53,245 nucleotides of DNA from Candidatus Onthousia excrementipullorum (GTDB taxonomy: Bacteria; Bacillota_I; Bacilli_A; RF39; UBA660). The first letter of the stretch is position 1. Each line of letters starts with the position of its first letter. Both the position numbers and the translations under genes were made by a program. Where the stretch lies: contig DVHC01000027.1 in assembly GCA_018712385.1 (NCBI GenBank), positions 1 through 53,245 on the forward strand. The letters are read 5' to 3'. The notes below the pieces were generated by a model. The model worked only from the letters and a program-made list of their open reading frames with translations, searched no databases and had not been told where the DNA came from. Positions 1-9,614 of this stretch are shown one piece after another.

Positions 1-117
1 TTGCATTTACTTTCAGAATTGCATCTTTTCCATCTTTTTTGTTACATGAGAAATTTGACTTTTTTAATTGCATTTAGTTTCGCACTTATATATCAACGAA
101 AATCAGTTGCATTTACT
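1..117. repeat. Three copies of a TTGCATTTA motif in the 295-bp left-edge gap
   Basis: TTGCATTTA occurs at 1, 68 and 107, twice followed by CT and once by GT. No gene is visible between the window edge and murI, and the spacing is irregular, so this is not a CRISPR array. It may be the edge of a repeat element or the operator of a gene outside the window. Confidence 0.4.
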
Positions 118-247
118 ATTGGAATTCACCAAAAAACAATATAATAGCAATAATATTATATGCAAAATAATAAATATTAGTATTAATAACAACTAAATAA
201 CTAAAAGTAAAAATTAATAAAGTTTTTCCTACAAGCTATAGATTAAA

Positions 248-279
248 CTAAAATAAAGCATTCGTCAACACAAATGCCT
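248..279 (-). terminator. Probable terminator after murI
   Basis: On the minus strand the complementary arms GCATT and AATGC (258-277) are followed by TTTATTTT. It lies just past the murI stop. The stem is short, so confidence is moderate. Confidence 0.5.
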
Positions 280-295
280 CATAATTTAAAAATAA

Positions 296-1036
296 TTATT
301 CACTACTAATTAATAACTCCCTAAATCTTTTTTCTTTACTAGCATCACCACTGGAATCAATAAACACTACACTATAACTCTTATTATCAAAAGTTATTCC
401 TCTAAGGTTTAACTGTCTAGCAAGTTCTTTACTAACACCCAAAGAACCATCAAAGAATTTAACATTACTTAAAACTCTTCTAATATTATCTTTAATTAAA
501 GGATAATGAGTACAACCTAAGACAACATTATCTATATCTTTATACCTACTAAGATTACTTTCCAAATATTGATTTATTTCATCTTCATTACCTTTTTCTA
601 TAAGTTCTGCAAGGCCCTTACAAGGAAGAAGTATTGTCTTATGATTATCATATTTATTAAATAAAGTAAGAAACTTCTCACTCTTTATTGTTCCTTCTGT
701 AGCCATAACTAAAGTTTTACCTTTAGGATTATAATCATGTACCATCTTATAAGCAGGTTCAATAGCAATAAATAAGGTATCAGGATACTCTACTCTTAAT
801 CTTTTAACACATATAGCAGAAGCTGTATTACAGGCAATGACTATGGCAACACATCCCTTATCTAAAAGATAATCTACTATTTCCTTAACAATATCATAAA
901 CTTCACCATAACTCTTATCTCCATAAGGATTATTTTTAGAATCTGAGTAATATATAAACTTAGCATTTATACCTTGCTTCAAAATCTCTCTTAAAACTGT
1001 AACCCCACCAATTCCTGAATCTAAAACACCTATCAT
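296..1036 (-). CDS. murI: Glutamate racemase
   Basis: It interconverts L- and D-glutamate in the cytoplasm, supplying D-Glu for peptidoglycan stem peptides. The 246-residue protein has the family landmarks: the N-terminal DSGIGG motif, the first catalytic cysteine in ACNTAS near residue 70, and the second in GCTHYP near residue 175. The length is slightly short for the family (about 265). Its ATG overlaps the TGA of upstream truA by four bases, so the two are translationally coupled. A hairpin after the stop suggests it ends the operon. Confidence 0.95.
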   Translation of the reverse strand: MIGVLDSGIGGVTVLREILKQGINAKFIYYSDSKNNPYGDKSYGEVYDIVKEIVDYLLDKGCVAIVIACNTASAICVKRLRVEYPDTLFIAIEPAYKMVHDYNPKGKTLVMATEGTIKSEKFLTLFNKYDNHKTILLPCKGLAELIEKGNEDEINQYLESNLSRYKDIDNVVLGCTHYPLIKDNIRRVLSNVKFFDGSLGVSKELARQLNLRGITFDNKSYSVVFIDSSGDASKEKRFRELLISSE

Positions 1037-1776
1037 ATATCACTCTCCAAAGTAGTTTTAACAAGATAAAGTCCACAAGCTTTCGCTGTCGCCCCATTTT
1101 TACCTCTTACTTTACTTTCAAGTATTCTCTTAACTTCATAAGGCTCTATCTTACCAGTTCCAACTTTAATTAAGGCTCCTACCATATTTCTAACTTGATA
1201 TCTTAAAAAACCACTACCTACAAACTTAATATCTAAAACATCTTTTTTTCTAGTAATAGATGCTTCATAGATAGTTCTAACACAATTTTCCTTAACGTTA
1301 TTCTCAGTAACAAAGGCTCTAAAGTCATGTTCACCTTCAAAAAAGTGTATTGCCTTTCTCATTCTACTAACATTAAGTAAATAGCCATGTTGATAGACAT
1401 AATTTCTCATCACAGGATTATATTCCTTCATGTTTATATAATAATGATATTCTTTTCTTAAGACATGATACCTAACAAAATAATCATCAGGAACTTCCAT
1501 CGCTGAATTTATATGTATCTCATCTGGCAAATAACTATTCATCGCCCTTTTTAATTTATAAGGTGTAATATTAACATCTAAATCTAAATGAGCGACTTGG
1601 TCAACAGCATGTACCCCTTTATCAGTTCTTCCCGCTGCCACTACCTTTACTTTAGTATTATTATTAATCTTATAAAGAGCCTCTTCTAACTCTCCCTGTA
1701 TAGTCCTATACCCCTCTTGTTTTTGATACCCTTTAAAATTACTACCATCATAACTAAATCTAATTAAAAATCTCAT
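1033..1776 (-). CDS. truA: tRNA pseudouridine(38-40) synthase
   Basis: It converts uridines 38-40 of the anticodon stem of many tRNAs to pseudouridine. The 247-residue protein shows the catalytic aspartate in AAGRTDKGVHA (about residue 52), the YHYYIN segment and the C-terminal FLRYQVRNMVG motif. In many Firmicutes truA follows ecfA1-ecfA2-ecfT. Here it follows two EcfA-like genes with a 4-bp gap, but ecfT is missing. It overlaps murI downstream. Confidence 0.95.
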   Translation of the reverse strand: MRFLIRFSYDGSNFKGYQKQEGYRTIQGELEEALYKINNNTKVKVVAAGRTDKGVHAVDQVAHLDLDVNITPYKLKRAMNSYLPDEIHINSAMEVPDDYFVRYHVLRKEYHYYINMKEYNPVMRNYVYQHGYLLNVSRMRKAIHFFEGEHDFRAFVTENNVKENCVRTIYEASITRKKDVLDIKFVGSGFLRYQVRNMVGALIKVGTGKIEPYEVKRILESKVRGKNGATAKACGLYLVKTTLESDI

Positions 1777-1780
1777 AATC

Positions 1781-2566
1781 TCACTTCACATTCCAATATA
1801 TATCTTTAATAAGGTCCATAACACTTTTCCTTCTAGGTAATTTAACATTCTTCTTATCTTTAACTAATAGTATAAAGTCTACTATATCAGGTCTTTTAAT
1901 ATTATATTTACTATCAAAGAAAATATCACTAGTATTCCCTTCTCCTAAAACTGTATTATTACTAAGTACAATTAAATAATCAGTATATTGATATAAGTAA
2001 TTAGGATTATTACTATATATAACAATAGTCTTAGAAAACTTATCTTTTAATCTTGTAATAATTCTAATAAGCTTTTTCCTAACATTCAAATCAAGTCCTC
2101 TAAAAGGCTCATCTAACAATATTACTTTAGGATTTGTTATAAAGGCAAGAGCAAACTGAAGTAATTTTACTTCACTTCCAGTCAAAGTAGATATACGTCT
2201 ATCTAAGATATCCACTTTAAGACCAACTATTCTTAAGGAGTCTTTTATCTTTTTATCAATATCATCTACTTCTACTTTTTTATATCTAACATATTCTCTA
2301 AAATACTCATAAATATTATCTATATCAAAAAGATTAACAAATCTTTTCTCCACAAGTTCCATATCATTTCTAAACAAATAATAATTACGTCTTAACTTTC
2401 TAATCTTATTAAAGTAAATAATCCCTCTACTATCATCATCTAATGATATTAATCTAAGTAGTTTATCACCATTCTTTCCATATATACCAGTAACTTCTCC
2501 TTTAGGTATAACAAAAGATATATCAGAAAAATATTTACTATTAACATGAGAAAACTTTATTTCCAT
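1781..2566 (-). CDS. Degenerate EcfA2-like ABC ATPase
   Basis: By position (just upstream of truA) and fold this is the second ATPase of an energy-coupling-factor vitamin transporter. The 261-residue protein keeps a Walker B (VILLDEP), but the Walker A region reads GKNGDKLL and lacks the GK[ST] core. The signature is LTGSE instead of LSGGQ, and the H-loop histidine is replaced in YSNNPN. It probably cannot hydrolyse ATP as a canonical EcfA does. The start has a GGTGGAGAG ribosome site and overlaps the preceding ATPase gene by 10 bp. It could be a decaying subunit or a repurposed regulator. Confidence 0.7.
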   Translation of the reverse strand: MEIKFSHVNSKYFSDISFVIPKGEVTGIYGKNGDKLLRLISLDDDSRGIIYFNKIRKLRRNYYLFRNDMELVEKRFVNLFDIDNIYEYFREYVRYKKVEVDDIDKKIKDSLRIVGLKVDILDRRISTLTGSEVKLLQFALAFITNPKVILLDEPFRGLDLNVRKKLIRIITRLKDKFSKTIVIYSNNPNYLYQYTDYLIVLSNNTVLGEGNTSDIFFDSKYNIKRPDIVDFILLVKDKKNVKLPRRKSVMDLIKDIYWNVK

Positions 2567-3327
2567 AAACTCTCCACCATCCCCAAAGGACTCATATTAA
2601 TTTTGTCGGTAAGATTATAATACTCTAATTTCACAGATAAATCTACCATAAAAGGTAATTCTAAACCTATTTTATTTAATAGGCTATCATTAGATAAAAC
2701 CTCTAACATCTCGCCACTACTTACTATTTCTCCTTTATCAAGTACATATATAATACTATTAATTGTGTATATTACTTCTTCTAAAGTAGAAGTAGATATT
2801 ATAATAGTAATTCCTCTTGTCCTTAACTGTTCTAAAAATCCCATAAACTCTTCTTTTTCTATAGGAGACAAAAAAAGACAAGGGTCATCTAATAATAACA
2901 GTTTAGGATTACTAATAGTTTTAGATGCCAAACAGACTCTAAGCTTTTCATATTCATTTAAATCTTTAATATTTTTATTAAGTAAATTAGTAATATGCAA
3001 ATCTTTAGCAATATCTCTAACTAACACATTAATTTTATCATCATCATATCCTAATCTCTCTACACTATATCTAATGTTTTTTAAGACTGTATCATAGTTA
3101 AAAGTTAAACAAGCCATATAAGAAATATCATTACCACTTTTAATTATCTCTTTATCATAAGTAATTTTATTTTTAACATTAACAAGCCCTGCTAGTACTT
3201 TAAGTAACAAACTTTTCCCACTATTATTAGAACCTGTAACAAAGACTAAAGAATTTAAAGGTATCTCGATACTAAACTTCGTAAAAGGTCCTAACATAAG
3301 ATTATCAACCGAAACCAAACTACTCAT
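2557..3327 (-). CDS. EcfA1-like ABC ATPase, partly degenerate
   Basis: First ATPase of the EcfA-like pair, 256 residues. Walker A is intact (TGSNNSGKS, about residues 31-39). The signature motif is LNEYE, Walker B is LLLLDDP with Asp in place of the catalytic Glu, and the H-loop region reads ISTSTLEE without His. The C-terminal part (LPFMVDLSVKLE) resembles the EcfA1 tail. I chose the ATG at 3327, one base after the SDR stop, over an earlier in-frame start because AAGGGAAAG precedes it. No EcfT or substrate-binding component is in the window. Confidence 0.7.
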   Translation of the reverse strand: MSSLVSVDNLMLGPFTKFSIEIPLNSLVFVTGSNNSGKSLLLKVLAGLVNVKNKITYDKEIIKSGNDISYMACLTFNYDTVLKNIRYSVERLGYDDDKINVLVRDIAKDLHITNLLNKNIKDLNEYEKLRVCLASKTISNPKLLLLDDPCLFLSPIEKEEFMGFLEQLRTRGITIIISTSTLEEVIYTINSIIYVLDKGEIVSSGEMLEVLSNDSLLNKIGLELPFMVDLSVKLEYYNLTDKINMSPLGMVESLWK

Positions 3328-3328
3328 C

Positions 3329-4087
3329 TTACTTTCCCTTCTTCTTTTGAATATTATAGTTAATACGTGTAACAAACTTATCAGGTAAGAATCTCACTAT
3401 AAATTTAACAAATTTCATCTTAAACCCAGGAATAATTATAGCCTTACCACTAAACATCTTCTCTACTGCATACCTTGCTACATAACTACTACTTAGAGCT
3501 TTAACACCAAACTCTACTCCGGCCCTATCATTAAATTTAGTCTTAACAGGCCCTGGACATAAAACCGATATCTGCACTTTACTCTTACGTCTTCTTAACT
3601 CTTCTCTAATCGCTAAACTAAGACGATACACATAACTTTTAGATGCATAATAACTACTCATTAAAGGTCCTGACATAAAAGCTGCTGAACTAGAAACATT
3701 AAGAATAATGCCCCTATCTTTTTTTATCATATCTTTTAAATAAAACTTACATAACATATCAACCGCTCTAATATTAACATCTAACATATTAAGTTCACTA
3801 TTAAGGTCAATATCAGAAAACTCTCCAAATACTCCAAACCCTGCATTATTAACAAGGATATCAATATCATCGTTCTTAGTTAAGACATAAAGCTCCTTAA
3901 CTTTCTGTAAATTAGATAAATCAACAACAACTATCTTAACTTTAACTTTCCCATTTACAGTAGATTTAACACTCTCTAAAGCTTCTTTATCTCTACCAAC
4001 AAGTATTAAATCATAATTAAGTTTAGCAAGATTAAGAGCGATATCACGACCAATACCACTACTTGCCCCTGTTACCATAGCCTTCAA
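3329..4087 (-). CDS. Short-chain dehydrogenase/reductase (DltE-like SDR)
   Basis: Classical SDR oxidoreductase using NAD(P)H, 252 residues, substrate unknown. Visible motifs are the nucleotide-binding TGASSGIG (residues 6-13), NNAG near 80, the catalytic serine in LNVSSSAA and YYASK with the catalytic Tyr and Lys, then PGPVKT. The start codon appears to be TTG: GGAGGTGG sits at correct spacing from TTG at 4087, whereas the next ATG is nine bases further on. It is the first gene of a tight run with the ATPase pair, truA and murI. Confidence 0.9.
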   Translation of the reverse strand: MKAMVTGASSGIGRDIALNLAKLNYDLILVGRDKEALESVKSTVNGKVKVKIVVVDLSNLQKVKELYVLTKNDDIDILVNNAGFGVFGEFSDIDLNSELNMLDVNIRAVDMLCKFYLKDMIKKDRGIILNVSSSAAFMSGPLMSSYYASKSYVYRLSLAIREELRRRKSKVQISVLCPGPVKTKFNDRAGVEFGVKALSSSYVARYAVEKMFSGKAIIIPGFKMKFVKFIVRFLPDKFVTRINYNIQKKKGK

Positions 4088-4127
4088 CTAAACCACCTCC
4101 GTCTTGTCTAATTTTATTTTAACACAG

Positions 4128-4153
4128 AAAAAAAGAGAATACCAGTTCTCTTT
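4128..4153 (-). terminator. Terminator after the GH31 gene
   Basis: On the minus strand AAGAGAA and TTCTCTT flank a six-base loop and run into seven T residues. It overlaps the GH31 stop codon. Confidence 0.85.
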
Positions 4154-6575
4154 ACACAGTCTCTATATATTCCATAAGTTTTAAGAATAACTTCATATGT
4201 TCTTTAGATAGTCCTGCTCTTCTCAACTTACGAATAGCGATTCTCTTTTTCTTAATAGGCATATCACTAAATATAATATTAGCAAGTTTTTCTTTTAAAT
4301 AAGTACTAATCTGTAAATCCATCAAGATACTATCAATATCTTCATTAATAAGTCTAACTGCATCAATCTCAATATCTTTACCTTTACAATTAATAGTTAA
4401 CTGTCCAATAGTATTCACATTATTAACTTCCACAACAAAGTCATTCTCTTCTATATACATAGATTCTATTTTAATCTCTTGGTCATTATAATGAGCCGTA
4501 ACAGACTCAGCTTTCTTAGTATTTCTAAACCTAAACTTATAATTACGTCTCATAGGAGCAATACCACTTTTACCTTCAACTGACCTTATAATTACTGTAT
4601 AGTTATTCTGCATATAGTTATAATCAATATCTGTCTTTAAGTAATACCCTTCTTTATATAAGGATGTAAGCCCATCATCTTCATAAAGAGTATAAGTATT
4701 AGATACTCCTGGAAATATATGAATTTCCATATCTAAAGGAAGTCCTACATTATTAACATCACTTCTATTAGACAAAGGTATAACAGACCCAGCTTTCGCA
4801 AAAACAGGATAATCTTCTTCTTTATAGAATGATACATATTTCTTATCACCAGGAAACTTCTTACCAGTTTTAAAGTCATACCAAACCCCTTCAGGAATAT
4901 AAAAACGATGTATAGTCCTATTCATAACATTATCTTTTTTAGTTAAAATAGGACAAACCAGTAATTCACTCCCTAAAAAGTATTGATATTTATAATTATT
5001 ATCATCTATTACCCATTTATATTTATAATAGAAAGGTTCAATTAAAACTTTAGCATTTTTATAATAATTATAACACTCTGTATATAGATAAGGAATTAAT
5101 CTATGTCTTAAACGTAAATAATCATTAGCGATAGTCTCAGTCTTAATATCCCATCTCCAAGGCTCTCTTTTATAATAATTACCCCTCGCTGCATGAAATC
5201 TAAGGATAGGACTAAAAGTACCAAGTTCTACATATCTAATATATAACTCACTCTCTTCTATACCACCATGATTACCACCCACATCATGAGACCAAAATGA
5301 TACTCCTATGTTAGCAGCAGCCATCATACTAGAAGATATTTCTTTAAGTCCATCCCAAGATACTTCAGTCTCTCCAGCATACAAAACAGGATATCTATGA
5401 GGTGCATAAATACCATTACGGCTTAACATAATACTTCTTTTAGCAGGATTCCTACCAATATCTTTATAATTAAAATGATTATAAGCAAGTAACTTCAAAG
5501 CATTATTATCCCCTTTATAATCATGCCAGAAAAAGTCAACTCCTAAAGCTTCTAAAGGATGTAAAAAAAGTTTAAAATAAACATCAAGTAACTTAGGATT
5601 CAAAGGATCAAAAACAATTATTTTATTACCATTAACTCCAAGATAAGAACAAGCTTGGGCATAATATGTCTCATGTGGATAAATTCCTTCAGTTGGATCT
5701 ATTTGTAATCCAAATCTTATATTATGACTATGTAAAAATTTAGAAACTTCACTAGGATTAGGAAATAGATCTTTATTAAAAGTAAAGCCCGTATGTAAAT
5801 CCTTAGCATTACCAACGTTCCTATAATGCCAATCCTTATCTAATAAGAACACTGCTAAAGGTACATTACGTCTTTCAAAGTCACCAACTAATTCTTTAAC
5901 AGAATCTTCATCATAAGTAGTATTACGACTCCACCAATTACCTAAAGCATAACGTGGAACAAGTTCAGGATTTCCTGTAAGTTTAAAGTAGTCTTTTAAA
6001 GCTAAAGGAAAGTCATCTTTATACATAAATACATATATATCTAAACTACCTTTCTCTCTTTCATAAAGAGTACCATCAGGATTAAACAAAAGACTATTAC
6101 TATCATCAATACTAGCAAAACCTTCAAGAGAGTAAAGACCACGTCGCAAAGATTTAGGAGTATTAACATCTTCACTAATCATATTACCACCAAGATTACG
6201 AACTTCAGGGTGACCATAATACCAATCTCTATCGTTTTCACGACCTCCCATAAATAAAGTTATTTTTAAATTTTTCATAGGATCTACTTTACTGCCTAAA
6301 AAATGAGCTTCTTTTACATAAGTTAAACGAAAGTATTTAGTAGTTATCTCTAAAAACTTAGAATCCTGTTTAGTTTGATATTCAGGGAACATAAAAGAAC
6401 GATTAATAGCAAACTGACTAGGAACATCAACAAATTCACCACTAGGACTATATTCAAGTCTAACAAGTCTCTCACTTAAAACAGTAATACGATAATGTTT
6501 ACCTCTATAAGTACACTTATCATCACTCTTAGCTTTACTACCATTAATTTCAAAGTGTTTACCTAGTGGATACAT
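4152..6575 (-). CDS. GH31 alpha-glucosidase family protein
   Basis: Cytoplasmic glycoside hydrolase of family 31, expected to release glucose or xylose from alpha-linked oligosaccharides; the substrate is not predictable here. The 807-residue protein has an N-terminal galactose-mutarotase-like beta domain, a TIM barrel with the probable nucleophile Asp in FFWHDYKGD, and the acid/base Asp in FWSHDVGGNHGG, followed by C-terminal beta domains. No signal peptide is seen. AAAGGAG lies only 2 bp from an upstream ATG but 8 bp from the ATG at 6575, which decides the start. It ends at a strong terminator. Confidence 0.92.
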   Translation of the reverse strand: MYPLGKHFEINGSKAKSDDKCTYRGKHYRITVLSERLVRLEYSPSGEFVDVPSQFAINRSFMFPEYQTKQDSKFLEITTKYFRLTYVKEAHFLGSKVDPMKNLKITLFMGGRENDRDWYYGHPEVRNLGGNMISEDVNTPKSLRRGLYSLEGFASIDDSNSLLFNPDGTLYEREKGSLDIYVFMYKDDFPLALKDYFKLTGNPELVPRYALGNWWSRNTTYDEDSVKELVGDFERRNVPLAVFLLDKDWHYRNVGNAKDLHTGFTFNKDLFPNPSEVSKFLHSHNIRFGLQIDPTEGIYPHETYYAQACSYLGVNGNKIIVFDPLNPKLLDVYFKLFLHPLEALGVDFFWHDYKGDNNALKLLAYNHFNYKDIGRNPAKRSIMLSRNGIYAPHRYPVLYAGETEVSWDGLKEISSSMMAAANIGVSFWSHDVGGNHGGIEESELYIRYVELGTFSPILRFHAARGNYYKREPWRWDIKTETIANDYLRLRHRLIPYLYTECYNYYKNAKVLIEPFYYKYKWVIDDNNYKYQYFLGSELLVCPILTKKDNVMNRTIHRFYIPEGVWYDFKTGKKFPGDKKYVSFYKEEDYPVFAKAGSVIPLSNRSDVNNVGLPLDMEIHIFPGVSNTYTLYEDDGLTSLYKEGYYLKTDIDYNYMQNNYTVIIRSVEGKSGIAPMRRNYKFRFRNTKKAESVTAHYNDQEIKIESMYIEENDFVVEVNNVNTIGQLTINCKGKDIEIDAVRLINEDIDSILMDLQISTYLKEKLANIIFSDMPIKKKRIAIRKLRRAGLSKEHMKLFLKLMEYIETV

Positions 6576-6648
6576 AGACATAACTCCTTTCAATCTTTTT
6601 ATACTCTTTAATTTTAACACAAATAAAAGAAGATGAAAAGACAAAATC

Positions 6649-6680
6649 AAAGAGTTATAAATACAAAATCTATAACTCTA
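6649..6680 (-). terminator. Hairpin between the surface-gene remnant and GH31
   Basis: The 9-bp perfect arms AGAGTTATA and TATAACTCT (6651-6659 and 6671-6679) are followed on the minus strand by TTTGATTTTG. It lies directly after the 6.7-8.3 kb gene and before GH31. Confidence 0.6.
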
Positions 6681-6700
6681 AATTTATATTAATAATTAAC

Positions 6701-8293
6701 TTATTGAAGTTCAATCTCAAACGGATCTGATTTAGTACCTGTTCCTGAGGTTATTACAACGTTAGATTTTAGATTTAAAGAAGGCCTAATATTTCTTTTA
6801 GTGGCTATATCACCAATATAAACTGTTGCTGACATAATAGAATATTCATTAATATAGGAAAGACCAATACTTCCACCACGTGCATATACCTTAGTCAACA
6901 TCCAGTAAACACCATTGCTATCGCCTATGTCTGATTGACCAGACATTAATTCGCCATATCGAAGTAATCCTATTTTTGCTTCAATACTATCAGCATATCC
7001 TGACATATTTGTGTCTATATACTTTGCTAATTTATATGATCTACCATCTCCTACTTTTCCTAAATACCAAGTCGTACTATCTTCTATAAAATTAATATAA
7101 TCATTACCTACATAACTTGTTAGATATTCTTCATTTAAGAACGTACCTATAGTAGTCATACTTGAATAATCTGAATTATAATTGGTATCGAAAGCAATAG
7201 TTTTAAAGACACCATAATCCTTTAACGGTTCAGCACTTACTATTTTTGTTCCTGTTCCATCTTCATGACTTACAATTCTAAATAAGTTATTTTCTCCAAC
7301 ACCAAAAGTTATATATTCTCCACTATATCTGCTTGATAACAATGTTCCTGATAGATTTGTATCACTATCACCTTCCAAACGATATGGATCATTTTCTGTC
7401 CCAATACCGTCGATTATCCTTACACCAGATTTTAAGTTTATTGATGGACGTATACCATAATAAATGTAAGAAGAATTTTGATAACCTGTGGCACCAGTAG
7501 ATTTGATGTAACACACATCGTATGTACCATAAGGTGTTAAAGTCCACCATTGAAGTCCATTATTTAAATAGCCATTAGTACCACCGTTATTGCTAGACTG
7601 ATACTCATACATATTTAAAAGTCCTACTGCATCTGTTACTGTTGTTGTGGCATTAGGCCTTGTTATACTTCCTAAATCTCTATCATCCATAGTTGCATCC
7701 CATACACTATCTGTTACTATAAACTTATCTGGATCTCTTAAATTTCCTAAAAAACCATCTACACTTGTATCATTTAACCATTCTTTCATATAACTTTCCT
7801 CAAAGGCAGAATTACCACTCGAAAATTCAATTACGCTTTCATTCCATTGAGTTACTAACTTAGTTGTCTTTGCTTCATTATTTACACTAACCGCTCTCCA
7901 TAACTTACCACTATACCAGATATAATTATTAGGGTCTTCTCCTGTTATAAAGGTATCTGTTCCATCATCATATTGGTTATCTTCTGGTATATTAGATAAT
8001 AGTACTTCACTAGCAGGCCCTGTTGCTACAGGCATCTTATCTCCATCTTTACCATAGACATTTATCTGTACACTAAATTCTAAATTTCCTCCATCTCCTT
8101 GAGGATTATAATCTTCATCTACCCACATTCTAAGTCTATATCTATTACTCTCACTAGAGTTCATACTACTTGTATATAAACTCATCTCTCCTGATGGTCT
8201 TCCTGTATATGTATTTTCACTTGTCTCTTCATTATATGTTTCTGGTGTCATCAATTCTTCTTCACCATCATCTGTTAATCTTGTTAAATATAA
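6701..8293 (-). pseudogene. 5'-truncated surface protein with repeated DUF6273/FGE-like modules
   Basis: C-terminal remnant of a paralogue of the large surface protein at 23.9-25.8 kb. Both share GTLLSSRYSGEYI, WYSGKLWRAVSVNNEAK and IRPSINLKS blocks. The reading frame stays open upstream of any good start, to about 8293, where a stop arises at the insertion-sequence boundary. The signal/TM anchor and N-terminal beta domain of the paralogue are therefore lost. Two modules remain, each ending in a tract that corresponds to the variable repeat of the paralogue, but these tracts have ordinary AT-rich codons. Without a signal peptide or ribosome site it is probably not expressed as a surface protein. 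Confidence 0.8.
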
Positions 8294-8296
8294 CTA

Positions 8297-8880
8297 TCAA
8301 CCACCCTGCACTGAAAGTACAGGGTTTGATGTGAGGACTGGAACTCCTTCTATGCTAAAGCATACTATTGTCATCATTTACAAATATATCTTCTATTCCA
8401 TCCTTTTGATTTTCAATATATTCTTCTATAGTTTGTCTAGTTACTTGCCCTACACTCCTACAAAAATATCCTGTCGCCCACATATGTTGTCCCCAAAATT
8501 GCTTCCTTAATTTTGGAAATTCCTCTTGTAACTTTTTAGAACTTCTTCCTTTTAGATATTGCATTACTTGTGCTACTGACAAGCTTGGTGGAATACTTAA
8601 CAACAAATGCACATGTTCTGGTTGTATATTACCTCTTATTATTGTTATTCCTTTTGCCGAACAACCTTGCATCAGTAGCTCTTTTAATCTATACGCAATT
8701 TTGTATGTTAATATTTTCTTTCTATATTTTGTTATCCATACTACATGTATTTGCACATCATACTGTGTGTGGGCTCCTTTTTGCATCTTTCTCACCTCTG
8801 TTTTATCTTACTACTTTTTATTTACAAAGGCTAGTCCTCAAAGGATTTATGTGACTGAAAGTCAATGGATATTATCCGCC
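8297..8880 (-). mobile_element. IS200/IS605-family insertion sequence (tnpA only)
   Basis: Bounded by typical subterminal hairpins with a TTC loop. The right end is at 8304-8324 (CCCTGCACT / AGTACAGGG, one mismatch) and the left end at 8852-8864 (TGACT / AGTCA). The single gene between them encodes a Y1 HUH transposase, and there is no tnpB. Exact ends are uncertain because this family makes no target duplication. The two flanks are pieces of different genes, which points to a later deletion or rearrangement rather than a simple insertion. Confidence 0.85.
8355..8795 (-). CDS. tnpA: IS200/IS605 family Y1 transposase TnpA
   Basis: Single-strand transposase that excises and inserts the element through a 5'-phosphotyrosine. 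The 146-residue protein appears intact. The HUH motif is in PEHVHLLLS (about residues 59-67) and the catalytic tyrosine is in the helix QTIEEYIENQ (about 122-131). Length matches the family (130-155). It is the only gene of the element and could also act on related ends elsewhere. Confidence 0.95.
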   Translation of the reverse strand: MRKMQKGAHTQYDVQIHVVWITKYRKKILTYKIAYRLKELLMQGCSAKGITIIRGNIQPEHVHLLLSIPPSLSVAQVMQYLKGRSSKKLQEEFPKLRKQFWGQHMWATGYFCRSVGQVTRQTIEEYIENQKDGIEDIFVNDDNSML

Positions 8881-9165
8881 AGTGCCTAGCATATTATAAT
8901 TATGAGTATTTGAAAGAATTGGAAGAGAAAATCCTAAACTATTCAAATGCTTTAGTAATTCTTCAATATGTGAATACTCACAAGGGTCTCCTCCTACTAA
9001 ATTAACTTCCTCAACATTTGCTTTCTTCAACTCTATTGCAATTTTCTTTAAATTATCAAGGTCACTTTCTCTTTTTGTTTGTGTTTGATTAGTAGCATAA
9101 CACATAGGACAATTATGAGAACATATATTAGTAATATGTAGTGCTACAGAATTAAGATGATTCAT
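8872..9165 (-). pseudogene. Radical SAM protein, C-terminally truncated by the IS
   Basis: The first ~90 residues of a radical SAM enzyme remain, with the [4Fe-4S] cysteines in CSHNCPMC (residues 15-22) and the SAM-binding GGDP segment near 58. The frame then enters IS-flanking sequence and stops after NMLGTGG. Radical SAM enzymes are normally 300 residues or more, so the barrel is incomplete and the protein should be inactive. A GGGGG ribosome site precedes the ATG. The PPOX-fold protein just upstream may have been its partner. Confidence 0.8.
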
Positions 9166-9212
9166 ATCAAATCCCCCTTATAAATTTGCCTGTATTATAT
9201 CATACCAATTAT

Positions 9213-9614
9213 TTAAAAACAATATTTTTCCAACTCATTACCATCTTCATCATAAAGTATTGCTTCTACATTACTCATATATAAAACTTGCATATCAGGA
9301 TTATCTAAACTATAACCCGCTTCTTCTAAATCATCAAATTCTTCTAAAAATTTAGATTTAGCATTTGTATTACTACTATCATCTATTAATTTACAGTTTA
9401 TCCTAAGCCAGTTCTCTCCATCATAAGCGACAATACAAACGTTATTATTTTTATTTATTTGTTTAGAAACATTTTTGTGTTTACTAGTCAAAATATAAAT
9501 CTTATCATCATATATAATTGGTGCACCAAAAGGCCTGCAACTAGGTTTATCTCCATCAATAGTACTTAAATAATTAACTTCTGTTTTTACTAAAAAATCA
9601 TATACTTCTTTCAT
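9213..9614 (-). CDS. Pyridoxamine 5'-phosphate oxidase-like (PPOX-fold) protein
   Basis: Small split-barrel flavin-binding family protein, 133 residues, probably an FMN- or F420-type reductase or a heme/nitroimidazole-related protein; the substrate is unknown. The family pattern is visible in YLSTIDGDKPSCRPFG (residues 15-30), DDKIYILTSKHKNVSKQI and the VCIVAYDG strand. It overlaps the preceding gene by four bases, suggesting co-translation, and precedes the truncated radical SAM gene. Confidence 0.8.
   Translation of the reverse strand: MKEVYDFLVKTEVNYLSTIDGDKPSCRPFGAPIIYDDKIYILTSKHKNVSKQINKNNNVCIVAYDGENWLRINCKLIDDSSNTNAKSKFLEEFDDLEEAGYSLDNPDMQVLYMSNVEAILYDEDGNELEKYCF

Noticed and set aside
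1-117. TTGCATTTA repeats as a CRISPR array
   Set aside because: The repeated word is only about 9-11 bases, and spacing is irregular (67 and 39 bases).
2765-3097. A 110-codon plus-strand open frame over the ecfA1-like gene
   Set aside because: It is antisense to a gene with recognisable motifs, and it lacks a ribosome site; such shadows are common in AT-rich DNA.
8570-8889. Plus-strand open frames over tnpA and the IS left end
   Set aside because: They are hydrophobic antisense frames of the transposase gene with no ribosome site.
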